From the NCBI GenBank assembly GCA_964532875.1, contig CAZHIZ010000128.1, positions 1 to 9,963 on the forward strand: 9,963 nucleotides of DNA. Reading direction: 5' to 3'. The notes beneath the pieces were generated by a model. That model searched no databases. It saw only the letters and a program-made list of their open reading frames with translations, and had not been told where the DNA came from. The stretch comes from Caldithrix sp964532875. Its GTDB lineage: Bacteria > Calditrichota > Calditrichia > Calditrichales > Calditrichaceae. A program made the position numbers and the translations under genes. Positions 1-6,433 of the stretch are shown here, one piece after another; the first letter of the stretch is position 1; each line of letters opens with the position of its first letter.

Positions 1-29
1 AAAGCCGTCCCGTAAAACGGAACGGCTTT
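1..29. terminator. Hairpin terminator after the secreted T9SS protein gene
   Basis: Bases 1-8 (AAAGCCGT) pair with 22-29 (ACGGCTTT). After one C/A mismatch, 10-13 pair with 17-20 around an AAA loop. The hairpin lies 23 bases past the stop codon of the minus-strand gene that ends at 52. On the plus strand it is followed by a short T run, so it may work both ways and also end a gene lying left of the window. The window begins at the first base of the stem, so the minus-strand T tract cannot be fully seen. Confidence 0.7.
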
Positions 30-51
30 TATTGATTTTAGGGGGTATGCC

Positions 52-2217
52 TTATTTAATAAGCAACATGCGTTTGATCACCGTCTTTTTCGGGGTTTGA
101 ATTTTGTAGAAGTACATGCCGGAAGCCAGATCGTTAGCCTGCCATTTCAAACGATGGACGCCCGCACTCATCGTACCGTTGAATAGGGTGCTCACCTTTT
201 GTCCGGCCAAGTTGTAAATACTAACCGTTACCTGCTGCTGTTGCGGCAAACCGAATTCAAGCGTTGTGCTGGGATTGAAGGGATTGGGGTAGTTTTGTTT
301 TACGTAGAACGATTTGGGAATCGGTTCCCGATCTTCAATACCGGTGGTTACGTAATTGAATTCCACATAGTAATTGGAGCTGTCGTTGGAAACGTCAACC
401 GTTTGCATGGGCGGATCGGCCACGTATTGTTCGTTAAAATACGGAGCTACGATATCCCAACGGCCGTCACAGACACGAAATTGAAAAGTCGTGTCCGGTT
501 GTATTTGAGCATCGGTCTGGTAGATATTGGGGAACTCACCTTCCGTGGCAATATGCAGCCAGTAGAAATCATTGGTATTAACCGGAGCATTTTTCAGTTT
601 GACCACCAGATTGGCGTGGGCGTAATTCAAGGTAAAATCCAATCCTTCGATGGTGTCGTTTTGCACAATAATGTTGTCGTATTCAACGGGATTCACCAGA
701 TAGTCCCCGCTCCAACAATTGACCCGAACGGTAAACGTATCACTGGGTACACCAAACAGAAAGGACAGTGAATCCGGGTCGATGGGCGCCTGAATGTAAT
801 GTTCCCAATTGGTGGTAAAGGCTTCTACGATGCAATTCTGCAAATCTCCTACAACATCTCCCGGGGCAAAGTGAATATGGCCTTTCAATAAATTCGGAGA
901 TCTTTTAATAAAGAATTTGACGGTATCGCCCGGGAAGGCCTGCTGCCAATTTTGCGGTACCACATAATAGCCCGGCGGTAAGTGCAAATTCCCGTCTTCC
1001 GCATTGCTCAAGCCCACGTTGTACATGGTTGCCGATACGGCATCGCTGTGGACATGAAGCCGGGAGATCAAATCGCCGTTACACATCGTGTAGGTTTGTC
1101 CGTATTGTTCGTTGTTGGCGTTAACTCGGTAACTGCCGCTCAAGGGTTGGCTGTCCTGGCGGGCGATGACGTAAATGACCGCATTGCTGGAATAAACGAT
1201 GATATTTTTTTCAACACTATCACCGCGGCTTAATTGAAAATCGTAATAAGGATTATCCCAGGTATTGGGAATCAAATAATCGGGAATCAGAGCATCAGAC
1301 CAGTAATTGAGATGAAAGGGAACATTGGACGAATCGTTCTCCCCAAAAATGGCGCCGACTTTGTACTGGCCATTGTCCGTTTGAAATTCGGCTTCCAGAT
1401 TATTACGGGTATTAACCAGAGAACCCCATCCCTGAACCGGCACCAACTGTCCGCCTTCATCGAGAACAGAACCATACACCCAAGTGTGCGGCATCAGTAA
1501 GGAAAAATCGTACCCGCTGTTTTCACCGTTGTTGATTATTACATTGTGGTAGGCCTCCGTCTCGGGCAGGTATGTCCCTAATTGCGATTCAAAGGAAAAA
1601 CTGATTTTGTAGGATTTACCCACGGCGGAATCCGGAAGATTGATGGTAAAATCGCCGTTGCGATCGGTTATGCCCGACCAGCCGATCTCATCTTGATCCT
1701 CGACGGTGGCTTCAATCATGAAGTTGGCCAGACGATCATCCGGCGCCTGAATTCCTTCGATGCTCAAATGACCGCTCACCCAAACATTCACCTGTGCCGG
1801 AGGGTTGATGTGCAGCGTTCCGACGACGGTGGAATGGTCGCCCAGGTCTTCCACATGAAAAAGGTAATCCGTTGGTGCAAAACCAAAAGGCCCCAATTGG
1901 GTGTAAACGATGCCGTCCGGTGTGCTGCTGGAATCGGGCGGCGGCCCCTCTTGCCCGTCACTTGACCCGTCGGTCTGATCGAATTCGACCAACAGCACAT
2001 CCGTAGAATCCAACGTACGGTTGTGATTCACATCCAGGTACAATTGAATATGCGCACTCCCTCCCGGAGCGGAAACATCATATTCCCAGGCGTAAAAGTC
2101 GCCCTGAGTCATTGTGTCGGCCACGCTTCCGTTTACCCAATTTTTAAAATAGGTGGTGGCAAATACAAATTGCACAGCACCTACCAACAGCATGGCCGTG
2201 ATTACAAAGCGTCTCAT
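52..2217 (-). CDS. Secreted beta-sandwich protein with type IX secretion sorting domain
   Basis: Predicted secreted or surface protein of 721 residues; substrate unknown. It opens with an N-terminal signal peptide (MRRF, then a hydrophobic stretch to about residue 20, likely cut after VFA). Residues 62-73 carry a dockerin/EF-hand-like run with D62, N64, N66, D70 and D73 that could bind calcium. The middle consists of beta-rich segments of the carboxypeptidase-regulatory-like type. Two of them end in the recurring pattern Y-x-N-(V/I)-I-x-x-N followed by D-F-(S/T)-L, near residues 223-240 and 513-530. The tail has YPNPFNPST at 643-651, GMYFYKI at about 700-706 and a basic KRMLLIK end, typical of T9SS type A C-terminal domains. 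The start is the ATG at 2215-2217, because AAGGAGG (2224-2230) sits six bases upstream; a TTG nine codons further up would lie in front of this ribosome site. No catalytic motif is visible. It is transcribed alone, divergent from the repressor operon. Confidence 0.88.
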   Translation of the reverse strand: MRRFVITAMLLVGAVQFVFATTYFKNWVNGSVADTMTQGDFYAWEYDVSAPGGSAHIQLYLDVNHNRTLDSTDVLLVEFDQTDGSSDGQEGPPPDSSSTPDGIVYTQLGPFGFAPTDYLFHVEDLGDHSTVVGTLHINPPAQVNVWVSGHLSIEGIQAPDDRLANFMIEATVEDQDEIGWSGITDRNGDFTINLPDSAVGKSYKISFSFESQLGTYLPETEAYHNVIINNGENSGYDFSLLMPHTWVYGSVLDEGGQLVPVQGWGSLVNTRNNLEAEFQTDNGQYKVGAIFGENDSSNVPFHLNYWSDALIPDYLIPNTWDNPYYDFQLSRGDSVEKNIIVYSSNAVIYVIARQDSQPLSGSYRVNANNEQYGQTYTMCNGDLISRLHVHSDAVSATMYNVGLSNAEDGNLHLPPGYYVVPQNWQQAFPGDTVKFFIKRSPNLLKGHIHFAPGDVVGDLQNCIVEAFTTNWEHYIQAPIDPDSLSFLFGVPSDTFTVRVNCWSGDYLVNPVEYDNIIVQNDTIEGLDFTLNYAHANLVVKLKNAPVNTNDFYWLHIATEGEFPNIYQTDAQIQPDTTFQFRVCDGRWDIVAPYFNEQYVADPPMQTVDVSNDSSNYYVEFNYVTTGIEDREPIPKSFYVKQNYPNPFNPSTTLEFGLPQQQQVTVSIYNLAGQKVSTLFNGTMSAGVHRLKWQANDLASGMYFYKIQTPKKTVIKRMLLIK

Positions 2218-2314
2218 ATTTTTCCTCCTTATGTTAATCGTCAAATATGTAAAAAGTCTATTTCCCGTTTTGTGCTTTCATCGGAGAAAAAGAAAGAAAA
2301 TCTCGCAATCGATT

Positions 2315-2327
2315 AAACGGACCGTTT
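2315..2327. repeat. Perfect 13-bp palindrome, possible operator
   Basis: AAACGG and CCGTTT flank a single central A. It lies about 100 bases upstream of the leftward start codon and about 225 bases upstream of the rightward one. No T run follows, so it is more like a protein-binding site than a terminator. Its role is unknown, and a chance palindrome of this size is possible. Confidence 0.3.
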
Positions 2328-2484
2328 GAAAATATTATCGGAACCTTCGTTCAAAAAATGAGCTGGTTGCGGTAATTCGGACAAATTTGAGAGTAATGTG
2401 GGTGTTTTGAACTTTTCGCAAAAGCAAGCAAAAAAATTGTGTATGACGCCGGTCTGGTGCAATAAAAATTTTCGGTCTTAAAAA

Positions 2485-2513
2485 TTGACACGTACGGCAT
2501 TTGCAAGTATATT
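2485..2513 (+). promoter_or_regulatory. Sigma-70-type promoter of the repressor operon
   Basis: TTGACA at 2485-2490 matches the consensus -35 exactly. TATATT at 2508-2513 is one base off the -10 consensus, and the spacer is the ideal 17 bases. An A/T-rich run just upstream of the -35 could act as an UP element. Transcription should begin near 2519-2521, giving a leader of about 33 bases before the repressor start codon. Confidence 0.82.
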
Positions 2514-2516
2514 CCG

Positions 2517-2536
2517 TTGTTAGGTTAACTTAACAA
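2517..2536. promoter_or_regulatory. Candidate operator for the DtxR/MntR-like repressor
   Basis: TTGTTAGGTTAACTTAACAA is an inverted repeat with nine of ten pairs matching, centred on TTAA. Its left half reads TTAGGTTA, the same as the half-site of the known DtxR/IdeR box (TTAGGTTAG), although the two halves sit closer together than in the 19-bp DtxR box. It overlaps the predicted transcription start, where a bound repressor would block RNA polymerase. The gene directly downstream encodes a DtxR-family protein, so autoregulation is the natural reading. Confidence 0.65.
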
Positions 2537-2552
2537 ATGTTCTGAGGTAAAA

Positions 2553-3083
2553 ATGTCCAAACTTACGTGGAAAAAATTCGACGAAGTCGAACTAACGCAC
2601 AGCAGTGTGCACCATTTAATGGCCATGCATGAACTCTTAAAACAGAACGGCTATGTGCGCGGTGTGGATATTGCCAAATATCTGAAAATAAGCCGCAGCA
2701 GTGTGTCCATCACCATACACAAGTTGATTAAAAAGGGTTATATTAAAGAAGACGAAAATAAATTTTACCATTTTACGGAAAAGGGTAAAGAATTAATTAA
2801 CAACGTACTGAGTAAACGTTACATTATTCAGTTGTTTTTTGAAAAAGTTTTGCAACTTACTTCGGAAAAGGCCGAAGCCGAAGCCTGCAAAATCGAACAT
2901 TTGCTGGAAGAAGCGACCGGACAACGTTTGATGAGCTTTTTGGGCTTTTTCCTTTCCGATTCGGAAATTGCCGGACAATTTCGGGAAGCTTTCAAGAATT
3001 TCTCTTTTGAATGCGGACAGGTGGAATCTTGTGAAGTTTGTGAATTGAACTGTTACTTTGCCGGACAAACGGAAAAGCAATAA
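2553..3083 (+). CDS. DtxR/MntR-like metal-dependent repressor with C-terminal Cys cluster
   Basis: Probable metal-responsive DNA-binding repressor, 176 residues. Residues about 14-85 form a winged helix: an IYEL-like helix (HLMAMHELL), then VRGVDIAKYLKISRSSVSITIHKLIKKGYI, then a wing ending FTEKGKEL. Residues about 88-130 match the DtxR dimerisation and metal domain. C112, E115 and H116 (ACKIEH) line up with C102, E105 and H106 of the DtxR primary site, and H20 falls where DtxR has M10. By my alignment the ancillary-site residues H79, E83 and H98 are R, Q and E here. No SH3-like third domain is present. Instead the tail has C154, C160, C163 and C167 (C-x5-C-x2-C-x3-C), able in principle to hold an Fe-S cluster or zinc. 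A GAGG ribosome site at 2544-2547 supports the ATG. It is first in a three-gene operon, 16 bases before the next start. The metal sensed (Fe, Mn or other) cannot be told. The family call is firm; the role of the cluster is inference. Confidence 0.85.
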   Translation: MSKLTWKKFDEVELTHSSVHHLMAMHELLKQNGYVRGVDIAKYLKISRSSVSITIHKLIKKGYIKEDENKFYHFTEKGKELINNVLSKRYIIQLFFEKVLQLTSEKAEAEACKIEHLLEEATGQRLMSFLGFFLSDSEIAGQFREAFKNFSFECGQVESCEVCELNCYFAGQTEKQ

Positions 3084-3099
3084 ACCCTCGGGAGAGACA

Positions 3100-4263
3100 A
3101 TGTACGCGGAAAGTGATTTTCTCTATTTATTCGATACACTACAGGAAGAAGAAAAACTGGTATTACAAACCGTGCGCGATTTTGTGCGCGAGCAATTTTT
3201 ACCGGTGATTCGGGAATACCATGCCAAAGGGGCTTTCCCTTTGCAATTCGTAAAAGCGATGGCCGAATTGGGTCTGTTCGGCATTACCATTCCGGAGGAA
3301 TACGGCGGCGCTGGCATGAGTTATTTTATTTACGGCCTGGCCATGCAGGAATTGGAACGGGGCGACAGCGGTTTGCGTTCCATGGCTTCGGTTCAAAACA
3401 GCCTGGTAATGTACCCAATCTACACCTATGGCTCGGAAGAGCAAAAGAAAAAATGGCTTCCCCTTCTGGCCTCGGGCAAAAAAATAGGTTGTTACGGTTT
3501 AACCGAACCCGACCACGGTTCCGATCCCGGCGGGATGGAAACAAAGGCCGAGAAAATTGACGGCGGATGGCGTTTAAACGGCAGCAAAATGTGGATCACC
3601 AACGGAACCATTGCCGACGTGGCTGTGGTTTGGGCCAAAACGGAAGAAGGGATTCGCGGATTTTTAGTGGAAAAAGGAACACGCGGATTTAGCGCCAATA
3701 AAGTTAAAGGGAAATTTTCCTTACGGGCATCCGACACGGCGGAGTTGGTGTTCGACGATTGTGAAATTCCCGAAGAAAACCGGCTGCCTTTGGCAAAGGG
3801 ATTGCGCGCCCCGCTAAGCTGTTTGAATGAAGCCCGATACGGCATTGCCTGGGGGGCCATGGGTGCAGCCATGGCCTGCTACGAAGAAGCATTGGATTAC
3901 GCAAAAAATCGGCAGCAATTCGGAAAACCCATTGCCGGATTCCAATTGGTACAATATAAACTGGTGGAAATGATAAGCGAAATCACCAAAGGGACGTTGC
4001 TTAATTTTCAGGTGGGACGTTTGAAGGATCAAGGTAAAGCGCGTTTTTACCACATCTCGATGGCCAAACGAAATAATGTGTATCAGGCCTTGCAAATCGC
4101 CCGTTCGGCGCGCTCCATTTTGGCAGCCAACGGCATTACGGATGAATATCAAACCATCCGGCACATGTTGAACTTAGAATCGGTTTTTACGTATGAAGGT
4201 ACACATGATATTCACACGTTAATAGTGGGAGAATCCATAACAGGAATAGGTGCGTTTCGATGA
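3100..4263 (+). CDS. gcdH: Glutaryl-CoA dehydrogenase-type acyl-CoA dehydrogenase
   Basis: FAD enzyme expected to oxidise glutaryl-CoA to crotonyl-CoA plus CO2, late in lysine, tryptophan and benzoate-type degradation, passing electrons to electron-transfer flavoprotein. The 387 residues cover the full acyl-CoA dehydrogenase fold: helical N-domain (about 1-125), beta domain with GCYGLTEPDHGSDP (130-143) and WITN (165-168), and C-terminal helices (about 235-387). Glutaryl-CoA-specific features are present. R93 and S94 in GLRSMASVQ match Arg94/Ser95 of human GCDH, E86 in ELER matches Glu87, GKFSLRAS and NEARYGIAWG are retained, and YEGTHDIH carries catalytic E366 (human Glu370). Y365 is kept; a Tyr-to-Val change marks the non-decarboxylating type, so decarboxylation is predicted. 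The start is the ATG at 3100 with GGGAG just upstream. An in-frame TTG at 3058 lies inside the repressor gene and lacks such a site. Its stop overlaps the next gene's start. A related acyl-CoA substrate cannot be excluded. Confidence 0.87.
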   Translation: MYAESDFLYLFDTLQEEEKLVLQTVRDFVREQFLPVIREYHAKGAFPLQFVKAMAELGLFGITIPEEYGGAGMSYFIYGLAMQELERGDSGLRSMASVQNSLVMYPIYTYGSEEQKKKWLPLLASGKKIGCYGLTEPDHGSDPGGMETKAEKIDGGWRLNGSKMWITNGTIADVAVVWAKTEEGIRGFLVEKGTRGFSANKVKGKFSLRASDTAELVFDDCEIPEENRLPLAKGLRAPLSCLNEARYGIAWGAMGAAMACYEEALDYAKNRQQFGKPIAGFQLVQYKLVEMISEITKGTLLNFQVGRLKDQGKARFYHISMAKRNNVYQALQIARSARSILAANGITDEYQTIRHMLNLESVFTYEGTHDIHTLIVGESITGIGAFR

Positions 4264-5273
4264 AAACAATCTCCATTTTACTAGTAGAAGACGACCGAAT
4301 TGCTTACCAGACTATTTCGGAAACGTTGCAATTTTACGGTTACAAATGTTACGGCGCAGAAAATCTAAAAGACGCCATGGCCGCCATAAAAAAAATACCC
4401 TTTGACCTGGTATTGGCCGATTATATGCTGCCAGACGGTAACAGCATCGAACTTTTACAGGAAGTGCGCCGTTTTCGCTTCGACATGCCCTTTGTGGTCA
4501 TTACGGCCATGGAAGACAAAGAGATTATTCACGATGCTCTGGAAAAGGGAGCCACGGATTTTTTAAACAAGCCCTTTAATTTAAAGAATCTGCCCGCTAT
4601 TATCGAGCGCAATCTGGAACGCAAGCGTCTGGAGAAAAAGAAAAACTCTCCACAAAAAGCTATTGTACTTTTAAAAACAATAAAAGCGCTGATCGCCGCA
4701 TTGGAGGCCAAAGACCCTTACACCTCCGGCCATTCTTTGCGGGTAGCCCGCCATGCCCGTTTAATGGCTATTGCTTTGGATTTGAATGACGAGGAACAAT
4801 TTACACTGGAACTGGCGGCTATTTTGCACGACATTGGCAAAATCGGCATGCCGGACAATATTCTGAAAAAAGCCTCGCATTTACACGAGCTGGAATACCG
4901 CATTGCCAAAGAACATCCGGTCATCGGCAGCAACATCGTGGGCAAAATCGACGAATTAAAAGAGGTGGCGGCCATTATTCGGCATCATCACGAACGTTAC
5001 GACGGTTCCGGTTACCCCGACGGTTTGGTGGGTGAGGTTATTCCGCGTTTGGCTCGTATTCTGGCCATCGTGGATGCTTACGAGTCCATTGTATCCGAAC
5101 GGGTGTACAGTAAGTCCAAATCACCTGAAGAAGCACTTAATGAGCTGGCGCGTTCGGCCGGTACGCAATTCGATCCGGAATTGGTGAAGGTGTTCATCTC
5201 GGTCATGCATTCGGAGTTGGCAACCAAAAAGCCGCGTTTACGCATTGAGGAATACACCGATATTTCAAATTAA
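4260..5273 (+). CDS. Response regulator with HD-GYP cyclic-di-GMP phosphodiesterase domain
   Basis: RpfG-like signalling protein, 337 residues, cytoplasmic with no membrane segment. Residues 4-120 are a complete receiver domain: acidic pocket E10/D11/D12, phospho-acceptor D54 (LADYMLPDG), T82 and K104 (NKPF). A charged, probably coiled-coil linker (about 112-150) leads to the HD-GYP domain (about 138-320). That domain keeps H158 (TSGHSLRVA), the H190-D191 pair with K194 (HDIGKIG), H219, H243/H244 with the signature HHERYDGSGYPDG, and D272, so it should be catalytically competent. The expected reaction is hydrolysis of c-di-GMP to pGpG or GMP, controlled by phosphorylation of D54. No histidine kinase lies in the window, so the partner is unknown. 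The ATG overlaps the dehydrogenase stop as ATGA, which suggests translational coupling. A terminator follows 26 bases after the stop. Function by family is well supported; the link to the upstream enzyme is not understood. Confidence 0.92.
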   Translation: MKTISILLVEDDRIAYQTISETLQFYGYKCYGAENLKDAMAAIKKIPFDLVLADYMLPDGNSIELLQEVRRFRFDMPFVVITAMEDKEIIHDALEKGATDFLNKPFNLKNLPAIIERNLERKRLEKKKNSPQKAIVLLKTIKALIAALEAKDPYTSGHSLRVARHARLMAIALDLNDEEQFTLELAAILHDIGKIGMPDNILKKASHLHELEYRIAKEHPVIGSNIVGKIDELKEVAAIIRHHHERYDGSGYPDGLVGEVIPRLARILAIVDAYESIVSERVYSKSKSPEEALNELARSAGTQFDPELVKVFISVMHSELATKKPRLRIEEYTDISN

Positions 5274-5299
5274 ATCGTTTGGTAATCCTTTAAAGAAAA

Positions 5300-5325
5300 A
5301 AGCCGGGGCTATGAAACTCCGGCTT
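5300..5325. terminator. Bidirectional terminator between convergent genes
   Basis: AAGCCGG (5300-5306) pairs with CCGGCTT (5319-5325). A G-U and a G-C pair extend the stem, leaving an eight-base loop. Read on the minus strand the stem is followed by a run of six T, a good intrinsic terminator for the lipoprotein gene. Read on the plus strand the tail is the weaker CTTCC. It sits in the 76-base gap between the HD-GYP gene and the leftward lipoprotein gene and probably serves both. Confidence 0.8.
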
Positions 5326-5349
5326 CTTCCGTTAAAAATAGTCACTATC

Positions 5350-6354
5350 TCAGGGAAAATACTTGCTGATCTGTAAACCGTCCGTGGTTTCATAAATCAG
5401 GCGATCCGGGTGGGCCGATTTTTTCATCGTAAAAACAATAACCCAATTCCCGTCCTTTTTGGGCGGAATGCTTTGCGCCTTGGTTAATCCTTTGGCATAG
5501 GCGTCCGTAGCCTGCAAATTGACCCCGTATTCGTTCTCATCCCGATCGTACAAATGAAATCGTTGCGGTTCGATGGTGTAAGGATCGATGGTATTGTTAA
5601 ACACGGTAATGGAAAGGGCCAGATTGCCGGATTGATATTTGTAGCTGCCCACGGCCAAAGCAAGTGGTAAATCCTGACTGATATCGAGAATGGCCAAAGT
5701 TTTTTTACGTACCTTACTTAAAAGTTTGCGGGCTTGCTGATTGTCTTCGCTCATACGTACGGCCTGCAACAGGTAGGCCTCGGCGCTTAAAAACAAATTG
5801 GTGTTGCGCGGATCCTTAAGTGCTCTCTGATAATATTCTTTCCCTTTGTTAAAATATTTCTGAAAATTGGCCGTACGAATTTCGGCTAATTTGGCGTCGG
5901 CTTGCGTGTTGTTGTAGTCGTAATCGAGTGCTTTTTCCAGATAATCCAAAGTCAAATTAAAAAACTTTTCTTTTTGAATATCATTCTGGGGCTTAGCCTG
6001 ATAATAGGCCATAGCCAAATCGTACAGCAATTTACTGTATTCCTTTTTGAAAGAAGCGGAAAGCGAATCTTTGGGAATGAACTGCTTGCTTTTCTCGTAA
6101 TTCAATTGAAAAGCATCCACATTTTTACGCAGTTCATAAAGTCGCCGTCCCCGTTGCATGTAGGTTAAGGCGATTTTTTCATCCAGTCTTGCATTGTTAG
6201 GTTGATTCTTCTTAACTTTAAGGTACAAAGCCAAAGCCTGGTTGTATTTACCACGCGCATAAGCATTATCGCCTTCGGCTTCCAAATTTTTTCCGCATTG
6301 TACAAACAGGCTTAAAACGATTAAAAAGACCAATGAATACTTAACGAATTTCAT
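5350..6354 (-). CDS. Probable lipoprotein with TPR-like helices and Ig-like C-terminal domain
   Basis: Envelope protein of 334 residues; precise role unknown. The N-terminus (MKFVKYS, hydrophobic 7-18, then FVQC with C20) looks like a lipoprotein signal, though Q before the cysteine departs from the usual small residue. From about 23 to 215 it is helical with TPR-type spacing. The clearest repeat is AEGDNAYARGKYNQALALYLKVKKNQPNN (broken here by no gap; about residues 26-54), and further repeat-like helices lie around 106-150 and 165-210. Residues about 228-334 form a beta-rich domain resembling DUF4352/telokin-like Ig domains: LALSITVFNNT, a LYDRDENEYG turn and a closing hydrophobic strand with VIVFTMKK. 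Such proteins often scaffold envelope complexes, but nothing here names a partner. It is transcribed alone and convergent with the HD-GYP gene. Just upstream of the ATG there is only a G-rich stretch (6359-6363) as ribosome site. Confidence 0.75.
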   Translation of the reverse strand: MKFVKYSLVFLIVLSLFVQCGKNLEAEGDNAYARGKYNQALALYLKVKKNQPNNARLDEKIALTYMQRGRRLYELRKNVDAFQLNYEKSKQFIPKDSLSASFKKEYSKLLYDLAMAYYQAKPQNDIQKEKFFNLTLDYLEKALDYDYNNTQADAKLAEIRTANFQKYFNKGKEYYQRALKDPRNTNLFLSAEAYLLQAVRMSEDNQQARKLLSKVRKKTLAILDISQDLPLALAVGSYKYQSGNLALSITVFNNTIDPYTIEPQRFHLYDRDENEYGVNLQATDAYAKGLTKAQSIPPKKDGNWVIVFTMKKSAHPDRLIYETTDGLQISKYFP

Positions 6355-6433
6355 AGGACCCCCGCATGGTTGATTAAAACTTTTTATACGTACATAAAAA
6401 TAAGAAAAAATTTATAAAATACAAAGGGCTGCC
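6355..6433. promoter_or_regulatory. AT-rich divergent spacer with candidate -10 boxes
   Basis: The 79-base gap between the leftward lipoprotein gene and the rightward hydrolase gene must carry promoters for both. A TATAAA-like box reads leftward at 6383-6388. A TATAAAAT at 6413-6420 reads rightward, but it would start transcription almost inside the ribosome site (AAAGGG, 6423-6428). No clear -35 accompanies either, so these are only candidates. Confidence 0.3.

Larger units (their letters stand above)
2218..2552. promoter_or_regulatory. Divergent intergenic control region
   Basis: This 335-base gap separates the T9SS cargo gene (leftward) from the repressor operon (rightward) and holds no gene that I can support. 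It contains the ribosome site of the leftward gene, a perfect small palindrome at 2315-2327, an AT-rich stretch, and the rightward promoter and operator listed separately. No convincing -35/-10 pair was found for the leftward gene. Confidence 0.6.

Noticed and set aside
199..771. Open frame of 190 codons on the plus strand inside the secreted protein gene
   Set aside because: It is antisense to a clearly coding gene, has no family motif and no ribosome site.
2218..2244. Nine-codon N-terminal extension of the secreted protein from a TTG codon
   Set aside because: The strong AAGGAGG ribosome site lies inside this stretch, six bases before the ATG at 2217, and the signal peptide begins properly at that ATG.
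2412..2424. Small palindrome CTTTT-CGC-AAAAG in the divergent region
   Set aside because: Five-base A/T-rich arms are expected by chance in such sequence and nothing ties it to a function.
3058..3099. Fourteen-codon extension of the dehydrogenase from a TTG codon
   Set aside because: It overlaps the repressor gene, adds residues absent from the family, and lacks a ribosome site, while the ATG at 3100 has GGGAG upstream.
3492..3872. Minus-strand open frame of 126 codons within the dehydrogenase gene
   Set aside because: It is a shadow of the highly conserved dehydrogenase reading frame, with no recognisable domain.
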